In this document: positions 46,103 through 55,200 of the stretch, one piece after another
Layout: every line of letters begins with the position of its first letter
How positions within the stretch are numbered: position 1 is the stretch's first letter
NCBI GenBank assembly: GCA_016699855.1
Contig: CP064988.1
Coordinates: 1,702,501-1,766,500, forward strand
Length of the DNA stretch: 64,000 nt
Source of the DNA: Rhodospirillales bacterium
GTDB lineage: Bacteria > Pseudomonadota > Alphaproteobacteria > Reyranellales > Reyranellaceae
Reading direction: 5' to 3'
Notes under the pieces: generated by a model
Seen by the model: the letters and a program-made list of their open reading frames with translations, nothing else
Databases searched by the model: none
What the model was told of the DNA's origin: nothing
Position numbers and translations under genes: made by a program

Positions 46103-47077
46103 TCAGTGCAGCTTGGCCTTGCCGTGGCCCATCGGCAGCTCCTTGCCGAAGCAGCGCTGGTAGTACTCGGCCACGGTGGTGCGCTCGACCTCGTCGCACT
46201 TGTTGAGGAAGGTCAGGCGGAAGGCGAAGCCGACATCGCCGAAGATCTGCGCGTTCTGCGCCCAGGTGATGACGGTGCGGGGCGACATCACGGTCGAGAT
46301 GTCGCCGGCGATGAAGCCGGCGCGCGTCAGGTCGGCCAGCGCCACCATGTTGCTGACGGTCTTGCGGCCCGCCTCGGTGTCGTAGGGCTTCGACTTGGCC
46401 AGCACGATGCCGACCTCCTGGTCGTGCGGCAGGTAGTTCAGCACGGTGACGATCGACCAGCGGTCCATCTGTCCCTGGTTGATCTGCTGGGTGCCGTGGT
46501 AGAGGCCGGTCGTGTCGCCGAGGCCGACCGTGTTGGCGGTCGAGAACAGGCGGAACGCCGGATGCGGGTGGATCACCTTGTTCTGGTCGAGCAGGGTCAG
46601 CTTGCCCTCGACCTCGAGCACGCGCTGGATCACGAACATCACGTCGGCGCGGCCGGCGTCGTACTCGTCGAACACCAGGGCGCAGGCGTTCTGGAGCGCC
46701 CAGGGGAGGATGCCCTCCTTGTACTCGGTGACCTGCTTGCCGTCCTTCAGCACGATCGCGTCCTTGCCGATCAGGTCGATGCGGCTGACGTGGCTGTCGA
46801 GGTTGATGCGGATGCACGGCCAGTTGAGGCGCGCCGCCACCTGCTCGATGTGCGTCGACTTGCCGGTGCCGTGGTAGCCCTGGATCATGACGCGGCGGTT
46901 GTGCGCGAAGCCGGCGAGGATCGCCAGCGTCGTGTCGTGGTCGAACAGGTAGTCGGGATCGACCGGAGGCGTGTGCTCGGTCGGCTTGCTGAAGGCCGGG
47001 ACCGTCATGTCGCTGTCGATGCCGAATTGCTCGCGGACGGAGACCTTGGTGTCGGGCAGACCGGAAACGGACGTCAT
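46103..47077 (-). CDS. cobS: Cobaltochelatase AAA+ subunit CobS
   Basis: A 324-residue AAA+ ATPase, the motor subunit of the aerobic cobaltochelatase. Walker A is QGYHGTGKSTHIEQVAARLN, Walker B ACALVFDEYDAGRADVMFVI, and the sensor region FRLFSTANTVGLGDTTGLYH. The N-terminal DSDMTVPAFSKPTEHTPPVD and the C-terminal end FGKELPMGHGKAKLH are characteristic. The start MTSVSGLPD is chosen by homology; no good ribosome site is visible. It is directly upstream of cobT, and the pair forms an operon. Confidence 0.95.
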   Translation of the reverse strand: MTSVSGLPDTKVSVREQFGIDSDMTVPAFSKPTEHTPPVDPDYLFDHDTTLAILAGFAHNRRVMIQGYHGTGKSTHIEQVAARLNWPCIRINLDSHVSRIDLIGKDAIVLKDGKQVTEYKEGILPWALQNACALVFDEYDAGRADVMFVIQRVLEVEGKLTLLDQNKVIHPHPAFRLFSTANTVGLGDTTGLYHGTQQINQGQMDRWSIVTVLNYLPHDQEVGIVLAKSKPYDTEAGRKTVSNMVALADLTRAGFIAGDISTVMSPRTVITWAQNAQIFGDVGFAFRLTFLNKCDEVERTTVAEYYQRCFGKELPMGHGKAKLH

Positions 47078-47276
47078 CACACTTTTCCAAAAGGAGGACG
47101 AGTTCGACCGCGTCTCGGTCGAAGGGCGGCGGAGGATGGCAGGCCGGCCTGCCCCCGGCAAGGGCCGAAACGCCGACGCGGCGTGCGCCCCGCGCAGGGC
47201 TGGCGCGACGCCGATTCCGCCTGTTTTTCAACGCTTTGCCGGCCGGCCGAGGACGCCGCGATCCGCCACCCCGCGG

Positions 47277-47876
47277 CTATTCGGCGGTGAAATGCGGGCT
47301 CTGCTTCAAGGTCGAGTAGGCGTGGTTGATCAACTTCAACCGCTCCTCCGCCTCCTTGCTGCCGCCGTTGGCGTCGGGGTGGTGGCGCTTGGCCAGCTCT
47401 TTGTAGCGCGCGCGCACCGCCTCGAAGGTCTGCGGCCAGCCGAGGTCGAGGATCGACAGCGCCTGCTGCTCCGACGGCGTGAGGCCGTTGGTCTGCGCCG
47501 CCGGCGTGCGCCGCTGGCGCGCCGCGAGGATGTCGGAGTCGGCGAGGATGTCGTAGGGATCGAGCAGGATCTCGAACGGATCCTTGGCCGCGGCGGCCGC
47601 CTTGCGCGCGCCCATCTGCCAGGTCGGCCGCCGCCACGTCTGGTCGGCGCGCAACTGCGCCTCGATCGAGGCGGCGTCCATGCCGGCGTAGAAATCCCAC
47701 TTCGAATTGTACTCGCGCACGTGCTCGAGGCAGAACCAGCGGTAGTGGTTGAGCTGGGCGCGCGACTTCGGCGCCCGGAACTCGCCGGCGGCGGCGCAGC
47801 CCGGCCGCTCGCAGACGCGCCCCGCGACGGCCGCGCCGGCGACGGGCGAAACGGATTTGCGTCGGCGTCCGGGCAT
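47277..47876 (-). CDS. J-domain (DnaJ-like) protein
   Basis: A 199-residue alphaproteobacterial J-domain protein. The N-terminal part has a CERPGC...FCLEHVREYN Cys/His element, perhaps a small zinc site, preceding KWDFYAGM. The J domain is C-terminal (about 140-195): LDLGWPQTFEAVRARYKELA, the HPD tripeptide in KRHHPDANGG, and LKLINHAYSTLKQS. It would stimulate an Hsp70. It is divergent from bolA, and cobS follows it, a conserved neighbourhood. A TATATCTAGA box abuts the ATG, so the mRNA may be nearly leaderless. Confidence 0.92.
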   Translation of the reverse strand: MPGRRRKSVSPVAGAAVAGRVCERPGCAAAGEFRAPKSRAQLNHYRWFCLEHVREYNSKWDFYAGMDAASIEAQLRADQTWRRPTWQMGARKAAAAAKDPFEILLDPYDILADSDILAARQRRTPAAQTNGLTPSEQQALSILDLGWPQTFEAVRARYKELAKRHHPDANGGSKEAEERLKLINHAYSTLKQSPHFTAE

Positions 47877-47944
47877 TCTAGATATATGCCCGCGGCCGGC
47901 GCCACGGGCAAGCCATGGCGGGCCGCGACCGGAGGGGATCGACC

Positions 47945-48217
47945 ATGGGTGCCGTCGCCGACGCCATCGACCGCAAGCTGCGCGCCGCGCTGGCGCCGAC
48001 GACGCTCGTCGTCGTCGACGATTCGTCGAAGCACGCCGGCCATTCCGGCGCGCGCGCCGGCGGCGAGAGCCATTTCAGCGTCGAGATCGTCTCGGCGGCG
48101 TTCGAGGGCAGGAGCCGCGTCGCGCGGCAGCGCCTGGTCTACGGGTTGCTGAAGGACGAGTTCGACGCCGGCCTGCACGCGCTGGCGCTTGTCACGCGGA
48201 CGCCGGGCGAAGGCTGA
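47945..48217 (+). CDS. bolA: BolA-family protein
   Basis: A 90-residue BolA. It has the typical alternation of helices and strands, with DDSSKHAGHSGARAGGESHF (the H-A-G-H loop that supplies Fe-S ligands in BolA-monothiol glutaredoxin complexes) and VSAAFEGRSRVARQRLVYGL. The conserved C-terminal His (GLHALALVTRTP) is present. GGAGGGG precedes ATG 47945. BolA proteins act in iron homeostasis and stress-linked regulation. It is divergent from the J-domain gene, with 68 bases shared between them. Confidence 0.93.
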   Translation: MGAVADAIDRKLRAALAPTTLVVVDDSSKHAGHSGARAGGESHFSVEIVSAAFEGRSRVARQRLVYGLLKDEFDAGLHALALVTRTPGEG

Positions 48218-48233
48218 TCCGCGCGGCGGCGCG

Positions 48234-48812
48234 TCAGAGACGACGGTCGTAGGGCTTGCCGGCGATCTTGGTGGCCGTCCGGCCGCCGCGGGCGACCGAC
48301 CAGACCGGCGGACCCCAGTCGAGGCCCTGACCGTTGCCCTCGCCGCCCTGGACCTCGACGTCCCACTGGTAGGCCAGCAGCTTCATCGTCTCGAAGCCGT
48401 CGCCGCGCGCCACGCCGCAGCCGCGGATCTCGAACCGGCCGTCGGGCGCGAAGTATCCCCGCAACCGTCCCAGCGCCGGCCCGAGCGCCGTCAGCGTCCG
48501 GTAGGACAGGGTGGAGCCGTGATCCGCGCCGGACCAGCCGCCGGTGACGGCGTGGACGCCGACGCCCACGTGCCGCGCGTCGACCAGGCCGTGGCCCCAG
48601 AGCCCGAGGATCTTGATGCTGCCGTACTGGCCCTCCGCCGCCGCCATGACGAGGTCGATCATCCGCGCGACGGCGTTCGACATCGCGTAAATCTCGATCA
48701 TCTTGGACTCGACCGACGCGCCGCCGCCGTAGTTCTTGAGCATCTCCTTGAAGTGCGCCCCGCCTTCGCCGCTCATGTCGACGACGTCGATGACGTAGGG
48801 TTTCGGATCCAT
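48234..48812 (-). CDS. Small protein with putative caspase-like His/Cys dyad (DUF4347-like)
   Basis: A 192-residue cytoplasmic-looking protein (no signal peptide or TM) that I can only place tentatively. The central segment IKILGLWGHGLVDARHVGVG resembles the strand-HG motif of clan CD (CHAT/DUF4347) folds. About 75 residues later FEIRGCGVARGDGFETMKLL resembles the matching strand-GC motif, followed by LAYQWDVEVQGGEG. His and Cys could form a dyad. The family name is an inference from these motifs; a non-catalytic role is possible. GGGAGT precedes ATG 48812. It lies 44 bases after accA on the same strand and about 1.1 kb beyond the end of the T6SS operon. Confidence 0.6.
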   Translation of the reverse strand: MDPKPYVIDVVDMSGEGGAHFKEMLKNYGGGASVESKMIEIYAMSNAVARMIDLVMAAAEGQYGSIKILGLWGHGLVDARHVGVGVHAVTGGWSGADHGSTLSYRTLTALGPALGRLRGYFAPDGRFEIRGCGVARGDGFETMKLLAYQWDVEVQGGEGNGQGLDWGPPVWSVARGGRTATKIAGKPYDRRL

Positions 48813-48856
48813 CGCAAGACTCCCAGGCTCGTTCCCCGGCCCGTCGTCCGCCGCGC

Positions 48857-49813
48857 TCAGAGGCCTTTCTGCCCCATCGCGAGGAATTTCTCCCGCCGGT
48901 CCTTGCGCAGGGCGGCGGCGTCCATGTCGGCGAGCGACGCCAGCTCGCGCTCGATGGCGTCGCCGGCCGACTTGATGGCGGCCTCCGGATCGCGGTGCGC
49001 GCCGCCGAGCGGCTCGGGCACGATCGCGTCGCACACGCCGAGCTTGCGCAGGTCCTCCGACGTCAGGCGCATCGCCTCGGCGGCGTCCTGCGCCTGCTCG
49101 TTCGACCGCCACAGGATCGAGGCGCAGCCCTCCGGCGAGATCACCGAGTAGACGGCGTGCTCCATCATCAGCACGCGGTTCGCGGTCGCGATGGCGACGG
49201 CGCCGCCGGAGCCGCCCTCGCCGATCACCAGGCTGACCATCGGCACGCCGAGCGACAGGCAGGTCTCGATGCCGCGGGCGATCGCCTCGCCCTGGCCGCG
49301 CTCCTCGGCGTCGACGCCGGGATAGGCGCCGGCGGTGTCGACGAAGGTCAGCATGGGCAGGCCGAAGCGGTCGGCCAGGCGCATCAGGCGCTGCGCCTTG
49401 CGGTAGCCCTCGGGCTTCATCATGCCGAAATTGCGCTCGAGGCGGCTCTCGGTGTCGTCGCCCTTCTCCTGGCCGACGACGACGACCGGCCGGCCGCGGA
49501 AACGGCCCAGCCCGCCGACGCAGGCCGCGTCCTCGGCGAAGCCGCGGTCGCCCGCCATCGGCGTGAACTCGTCGACCAGCCGCGTGATGTAGCTCAGCGC
49601 GTGCGGCCGCTCGGGGTGGCGGGCGACCTGCACCCGCTGCCACGCCGTCAGCTTCGCGTAGGTCGCGCGCAGCTGCCGGTCGACCTTGACTTGGAGGCGC
49701 GCGACCTCGTCGGCGATGTTGACGCCGTCGCCGTCGCCGAGGTGGCGCAGCTCCATGATCTTGCCTTCGAGCTCGGCGACGGGCTTCTCGAAGTCCAAGA
49801 AAACGGTGGCCAT
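48857..49813 (-). CDS. accA: Acetyl-CoA carboxylase carboxyltransferase subunit alpha
   Basis: A 318-residue AccA, half of the carboxyltransferase making malonyl-CoA. The N-terminal helix (FLDFEKPVAELEGKIMELRH) and the crotonase-fold core are typical: RPHALSYITRLVDEFTPMAG, FGLPMLTFVDTAGAYPGVDA, AEERGQGEAIARGIE, LVIGEGGSGGAVAIATANRV, ENAVYSVISPEG-like HAVYSVISPEGCASILWR. Length matches the bacterial enzyme. GGAGA precedes ATG 49813. AccD is not in the window. Confidence 0.96.
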   Translation of the reverse strand: MATVFLDFEKPVAELEGKIMELRHLGDGDGVNIADEVARLQVKVDRQLRATYAKLTAWQRVQVARHPERPHALSYITRLVDEFTPMAGDRGFAEDAACVGGLGRFRGRPVVVVGQEKGDDTESRLERNFGMMKPEGYRKAQRLMRLADRFGLPMLTFVDTAGAYPGVDAEERGQGEAIARGIETCLSLGVPMVSLVIGEGGSGGAVAIATANRVLMMEHAVYSVISPEGCASILWRSNEQAQDAAEAMRLTSEDLRKLGVCDAIVPEPLGGAHRDPEAAIKSAGDAIERELASLADMDAAALRKDRREKFLAMGQKGL

Positions 49814-49940
49814 GCTGCTGCGTCTCCGGGATCGGCGGTCGTGACACCATCGCCCGCGCCCCGCGCGGCGCGATGGTCGCTAGGGCTTGCCGGCGCGCGC
49901 TGGCGGTGTCAAGCGGCGCGCCGGCCGCGCGCCGTCGCCG

Positions 49941-50789
49941 TCAACTGGGCTCGTCGTCGGCCGGCGGGCGCCACGGAATGCTGGGTCCGCCGTCGCCCGC
50001 GTCGCACGCGACGGTCACGACGGTGACGTTGTCGTGGCCGCCGGCCGACAGCGCCGCGGCCACGAGCGAGCCGGGCAGCGCCGCGAAGTCGCCATCGGTC
50101 ATCAGCGTCGCGATCTCCGCGTCGCTCAGCATCTTGCTCAGCCCGTCGGTGCACAGCACGAAGCGGTCGCCCGGCCGCAGGCGGCCGGCGACGCGGTCGA
50201 ACTGGATCTGCAGGCCGACGCCGAGCGCGCGGGTGATCACGTTGGAACGCGGGTAGCGCTCGGCCTCCTCCGGCGTCAGCGCGCCGGCGTCGATCAACTC
50301 CTGGACCTCGGAGTGGTCGTGCGTGATCTGCGTCAGCGCGTTGTCGCGAAGCAGGTAGCAGCGGCTGTCGCCGGCCCACACGCATGTGTAGTGCCAGCCG
50401 CGCGCCAACAGCACCACGACGGTGCTGGCGATCATGCCGCCGCCGCGCTCCTCGGCGCGCTTCACCATGCGCCGGTTCGCCTCCTCGAGCCGCGACACCG
50501 CCAGCGCCAGCAGCTCCGGCGCGCCGCCGCCGGGCGGGATATCCTTGAGCACCTCGACGATCTGCGCGCTCGCCCAGTCCCCGGCATGCGCGCCGCCGAC
50601 GCCGTCCGCGACCATCCAGAGCCCGGCCTCCGGGCGTTCCAGGAAATTGTCCTCGTTCTGTTTGCGGACCATGCCCGGATGCGTCTTGCCGACGCCGCGC
50701 AGCACCGGCGGCAGGGCGTCGTCGCCGCCCGGCCCGCCGTCGGCCGGCTGGACGCCGCTGAAATGCGTCCGGGTCGCTTCGTCGCTCAT
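49941..50789 (-). CDS. pppA: PP2C-type Ser/Thr phosphatase of the T6SS locus
   Basis: A 282-residue PPM/PP2C phosphatase. Metal-binding motifs are visible: RKQNEDNFLE, MVADGVGGAHAGDWAS, CVWAGDSRCYLLRD, FVLCTDGLSKMLSD and GGHDNVTVVTV. In T6SS loci PppA reverses PpkA-dependent activation and so tunes firing. Its ATG overlaps the tagF stop by 4 bases (ATGA), indicating translational coupling. In Agrobacterium TagF and PppA are one fused protein; here they are separate. No kinase (ppkA) lies downstream in the window. Confidence 0.93.
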   Translation of the reverse strand: MSDEATRTHFSGVQPADGGPGGDDALPPVLRGVGKTHPGMVRKQNEDNFLERPEAGLWMVADGVGGAHAGDWASAQIVEVLKDIPPGGGAPELLALAVSRLEEANRRMVKRAEERGGGMIASTVVVLLARGWHYTCVWAGDSRCYLLRDNALTQITHDHSEVQELIDAGALTPEEAERYPRSNVITRALGVGLQIQFDRVAGRLRPGDRFVLCTDGLSKMLSDAEIATLMTDGDFAALPGSLVAAALSAGGHDNVTVVTVACDAGDGGPSIPWRPPADDEPS

Positions 50790-52213
50790 GCCGCGTTGTC
50801 CTCGCGATCTTCATGGTCGAACAGCCCGCCGGTCGGCACGGGCGGCACGTCATGGCCGGAATCACCGAACAGATCGTCGGCGACCGCCGGCGCGGAGGTT
50901 GACGACGCCGGCGGCCGGCGCGTCACTCCATCGGTCTCGGCCTCGAACTCCGCCGGCGGATCGGCGGTGATCCGGATGGTCGGCGACGTCGACGCGGAGT
51001 CCGGGTCGAGCAACGCGTCGTCGGGCAGCGTCGCGCCGAGGGACCGCGGCGCCTCGGCCGGCATCAGCGCGTCCATCGGAAGCAACGCGTCGGCCGGCAG
51101 GCGCGCCTCGACGGCCGGCGGGGCTTCGTCCGCGGATGGTGCGTCGAGCGCGAACAGCGCGCCCGGCGGCGATGATCCCGGCGCCGGTGGCGCGTCGAGC
51201 GCGAACAGCGCGCCTGGTGGCGGTGTCCCGGGCGCGGGCGGCGGGTCGAGCGCGAACAACGCGGGCGGCGCCGGCGGCGATCCGGGCGCTGATGGCGCGT
51301 CGGCCTCGAGCAGCCGGTCGAACATGCCGCCGGGCGTCTCGGCCGGCAGCGCGGCCAGGGTGTTGTCTGGCGTCAGCAGCGCCTCGTGGATGCCGAGCGG
51401 CGACGACGCCATGACGACCGCGCCGGCACCCGCGGCGGCCGCGGCGGCGGCCGGCGCAGCCCACGCGGGCGCGCCCGGATCGGCCGGTCCGGCCGGCGCG
51501 GCGAACAGCGTGGCGCCGGGGCGCGGTGCCGACTGGTCGGCGATCAACCCGATGAACGCGTCCGCCGGCGGCAGGCCCGGCAGAATCCAAGCCGAAGGTG
51601 GCACGTGGCCGCCGCCGCGCGACGCGAACACGCAGCGCGGCGCCGCCATCACGAGGCCGGCGACCGCCATCGCCAGGCCTCCGCCGGCCGGATCGCCCGG
51701 CGTCGCGCGCGCGCGCCAGCCGCCGGCCCAGACGTCGGCCGGGGCCGACGGCGGCGGCGGCAGCGCGGTCACCGCGTCGCCGAAGCGGTCGAAATCGACG
51801 CTCTCGTCGAGCGCCGCCAGCGCCACGCCCTCGACGGCGGCCATCCAGTCGGTCGCCACCAGCGACGCCACCGGCGCGCCGTGCGGCACCGCGCTCGCGA
51901 GCGTCAGCGGATAGTAGCGGCCGGCGCGGTCGACGCTGGGCATGAGCACGCCGGCCCACGCGTCCGGGCCGCACACGCCGGCGACGAACGCGAACCGCCA
52001 GATCGGCGCGCACAACCAGACGTCCAGCCAGCCCGCGCCCAGCGCCGCGCGGCTCGCCGCCATGCCGCGCTGCACCCAGGCGTCCCAGTCCTCGACGAAG
52101 GCGTTCGGCAGGTCGCGCCGCACGAAGTCGCCGCGCCCCGGCAGCTTGCCGAAGAAGCCCGTCCGCCCCGGCGGCGGCGCGGTCGCGAGCGGCGTGGCGG
52201 CGGCCGGACTCAT
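50786..52213 (-). CDS. tagF: TagF-like T6SS regulator with long repeat-bearing C-terminal tail
   Basis: A 475-residue protein. The N-terminal about 180 residues are a TagF (DUF2094) domain: GFFGKLPGRGDFVRRDLPNA, WDAWVQRGMAASRAALG, PIWRFAFVAGVCG, VLMPSVDRAGRYYPLTLA. TagF represses T6SS post-translationally. The remaining about 290 residues are Ala/Pro/Asp-rich and disordered-looking. They include three tandem copies of an ALFALDxPPAPGxxPPG unit (about residues 315-365) and repeated PADALLPMDALMPAEA pieces. ATGA overlaps join it to tssM (upstream) and pppA (downstream). Confidence 0.9.
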   Translation of the reverse strand: MSPAAATPLATAPPPGRTGFFGKLPGRGDFVRRDLPNAFVEDWDAWVQRGMAASRAALGAGWLDVWLCAPIWRFAFVAGVCGPDAWAGVLMPSVDRAGRYYPLTLASAVPHGAPVASLVATDWMAAVEGVALAALDESVDFDRFGDAVTALPPPPSAPADVWAGGWRARATPGDPAGGGLAMAVAGLVMAAPRCVFASRGGGHVPPSAWILPGLPPADAFIGLIADQSAPRPGATLFAAPAGPADPGAPAWAAPAAAAAAAGAGAVVMASSPLGIHEALLTPDNTLAALPAETPGGMFDRLLEADAPSAPGSPPAPPALFALDPPPAPGTPPPGALFALDAPPAPGSSPPGALFALDAPSADEAPPAVEARLPADALLPMDALMPAEAPRSLGATLPDDALLDPDSASTSPTIRITADPPAEFEAETDGVTRRPPASSTSAPAVADDLFGDSGHDVPPVPTGGLFDHEDREDNAA

Positions 52214-55200
52214 AGCGGCAGGCACTGGAACGTCGTGTAGTGCGGCCGCGCCGACAGCGGATTCTTGGCGTTGCGGAACTCGAGGTCGAGCGCGACGCCG
52301 TTCGACAACGTCATCCGCCAGCGGTTGCCGCCGCCGGCCGCGCCCGATCCCAGGAACACGCGCAGGAACGCCCACTGGCCCTCGAAATTCTGGTTGCCGG
52401 CGTCGCCCGCGACCTGCGCGCCGCTGCCGGCGCCCGCCGGCCACTGCATGTTGCGCGGCCCGGCGCCCGGCTCGAGCTGCATGACGTCGCCGCCGATCTC
52501 GAGCGAGGCGCCCTTGCGGGTGCCGTCCGTCGGCCGCAGCGTGAAGGTCACGCCGAGCGCGGCGCCGCCGGGGCCGAAGAACGAGTCGCGGATCTCCTGT
52601 GCCCGGTACAGCATCGGCGGCACCGCGTTCGAGAGCTGGAGCGGCGTGGCGTCGGCCCGCCACTTCCACGGCACCGTGCTGGTGTCGAGGTACGGCAGCA
52701 GCGAGCGCTGCACGAAGCCGTCGATGCGCTGGCCCTTGGCGAACATCTCGGCGAAATCGTCGAGCGTGGTGTCGCGCGCCGGCCCGGCGCCGAGGTTCAG
52801 CGGATAGCGCTGCGCGATGCGCTGCTGGCAGAAGACGACGACGTCGCGCTGCCACGCCTCCTGGAGCTGGCGGCGGGTGCTCTCGAGGCCGACGTCGCGG
52901 CTGTCGGAGGCCAGCGCGTTGGCGAGGCTCTGCACCGGCCCCGGGAAGCGGCCGGACTGCGTGCGCAGCTCCTGCGCGAGCTGCGCCATGGTGACGCCGC
53001 TGGCGCCGGGAAGCGCGGCCGTCGGTCCGGTCATCTCGCTGGCCTTGCGCGCCAGCGACTCGAGCACGCGCAGGAAGTCGAACATCTGCGACGAGGTCGC
53101 GCCCGAGGGGCCGACGAAGCGGTGCAGCCACGAGAACTCGCGGTCGACGCTCTCGCCCGCCTTGGTGCCGTCGCCCAGCAGGCGCGTCAGCTCGACGGCG
53201 ATCGCGCCGATGCCGGACACGATGCGGTCGACGCGCTGGCCGGCGGTGCCGCCGGCGGCGACCGTGGACTGGTCGAGCTTCGGCGCGGTGCCGAGCTGCG
53301 TCTCGGACACCACCGCCTCCCAGAAATTGCGCAGCGGCGAATCGGCGCCCGACAGGGTGAACAGCGACTTGGCCGCCTGCTCCGGGTCGGTGAGCCGCGG
53401 CAGCGCCACGTCCTCGAGGATGCCCTTCCACAGGATGATGTAGCGGCCCATGTAGCTCTTGGTCGTGTCCTCGGTCGCCTGCGTCAGCGCCGGGCCGCCG
53501 GTCAGCGTGGTCGCGGTGCCGATCACCCAGGAATCGGTGCTGGCCCGCACCACCGCCTCGCCGACGTTCTTGAGGAAGAACTCGTAGTAGCCCTTCTTGG
53601 TGTAGAGGTAGGGCACCGCGTAGGGCACCGTGTCGGCCGACAACTGGGTCTTGCTGCGGCGGACCAGGACGCGCTCGGCCTCGGTGCGCTGCGCGCCGAC
53701 ATGGTCGAGCAGGCGCCAGACCGGGCGGTTCTTCAGCGCCTCGTGGCCCTCCAGCCGCTTGAGCGCGCGGGCGCCGACCGTGAGGTCGGAGATGCGCGCG
53801 CGGGCGCGGCCCGTGAGGTCGGGGTCGAGCTTGAGGTTGTCCCAGGTCGGATCGGCCGCCAGCGCCTCGATGTGCGCCTTGAGCTCGGTGCGGTCGGACA
53901 GCGAGACCTGCGACGCGACGAAATCGTCGTCGAACCACTTGGCGAGGAACTTGGCGTTGTCGGGCGTGATCCTGCCCGGCTCGCCCAGCAGACGGTAGGC
54001 CTTGAGCGCCTCGAAGATGTACTCCTTGGTCCCCGCCTCGATGTTCGCGTCGTTCGACGGCCGCACGTTGACGCGCGCCGCCAGGCGCCCCTGCGCCTGC
54101 ATCGCCAGCCTGGGCAGCAGCAGCGTGCGCAATCCGCGCTTGTAGAGCTCGCCGGTCTGCAGCGCGAAGCGCTCGGTCTGCCCGAGGCCGAAGCCGACCG
54201 CCTCGGTCTTGCCGGCCGCGCGCGCGTCGAAGCCCGTGGGCAGGCGCCGCAGGTCGTTGAGCAACGACAGCTCGGCGCGCGGATCGTGGTTGACGTTGCG
54301 GAAGAGGTCCTTCTCGTTGGCCTCGTTGTAGCCGCGGCGCTCGGCCTCGTCGATGCGCTTGGTCAGCGCGGCGACGCCGGTCTCGACGCTCTCTACCAGC
54401 GCCCTGTTCTCGAGGAAGCTCCAGGTCCAGATGCCGGCGGCGGCGAGGAAGAACAGGCCCGACGCCGCGTAGGCGGCGGCGCGGATCATCTTGCGGCGCC
54501 GCTCGACCACCGGGTTGAAGCCGACCAGACCGGCCTCGTTGAACACCACGTCGTCGAAGAAGCGCCGCAGGAAGAAGCCGCGGCCCTGGCCGACCTGCGG
54601 CGGCAGCGCCTGCTGCTGGATGCCGAACTTGGACGAGATCGCGCCCATCAGCCGGTCGATCGGGCTGCCCTGCTGCGTCGCCGACGTGAAGTACACGCCG
54701 CGCAGCGTCAGCTTCGAGGCGTAGCGCGTGTCGTTGAACGCCTCGGCCAGCACCTCGTCGACGACGCGGCCGAGCGAGGCGAACTGGGTCGGAAAGCCGT
54801 AGATCAGCGTGCGGCGCTGCAGGTCGCGCTCGTTCTGGAGCCGGTCGAGCAGCCGCGAGCGCTGGCGCTCGACGAGGCGGTCGAACAGCGCCGAGAACCG
54901 CCCCTGCACCGATTCGCCGGCGGCCGGCGGCGGCAGCGGCATCGTCAGGCCGAGCACCTGCTCGCGCGTCTCGCGGTCGAGGTCGTCGAAGAACTCGACG
55001 AAGCCCGCGATCATGTCGAGCTTGGTCAGCACGAGGTAGATCGGCAGCGTCACGCCGAAGGCGTCCTGCAGCTCCTGCAGGCGCGTGCGCACCGAGCGGG
55101 CGTGGGAGACGCGCTCCTCGTGCGTGATGCCGAGCAGGTCGGGCACGCCGAACACCACCAGCACGCCGTTGAGCGGCTGGCGCTCGCGCGTCTTGCGCAG

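Noticed and set aside
47078..47276. A cobalamin riboswitch before cobS
   Set aside because: No B12-box-like sequence was found in either orientation; the stretch is GC-rich without recognisable conserved loops.
48234..48812. Assignment of the His/Cys-dyad protein as a T6SS effector
   Set aside because: It is more than 1 kb from the T6SS operon with accA between, has no PAAR, VgrG or marker domain, and no immunity-like partner is visible.
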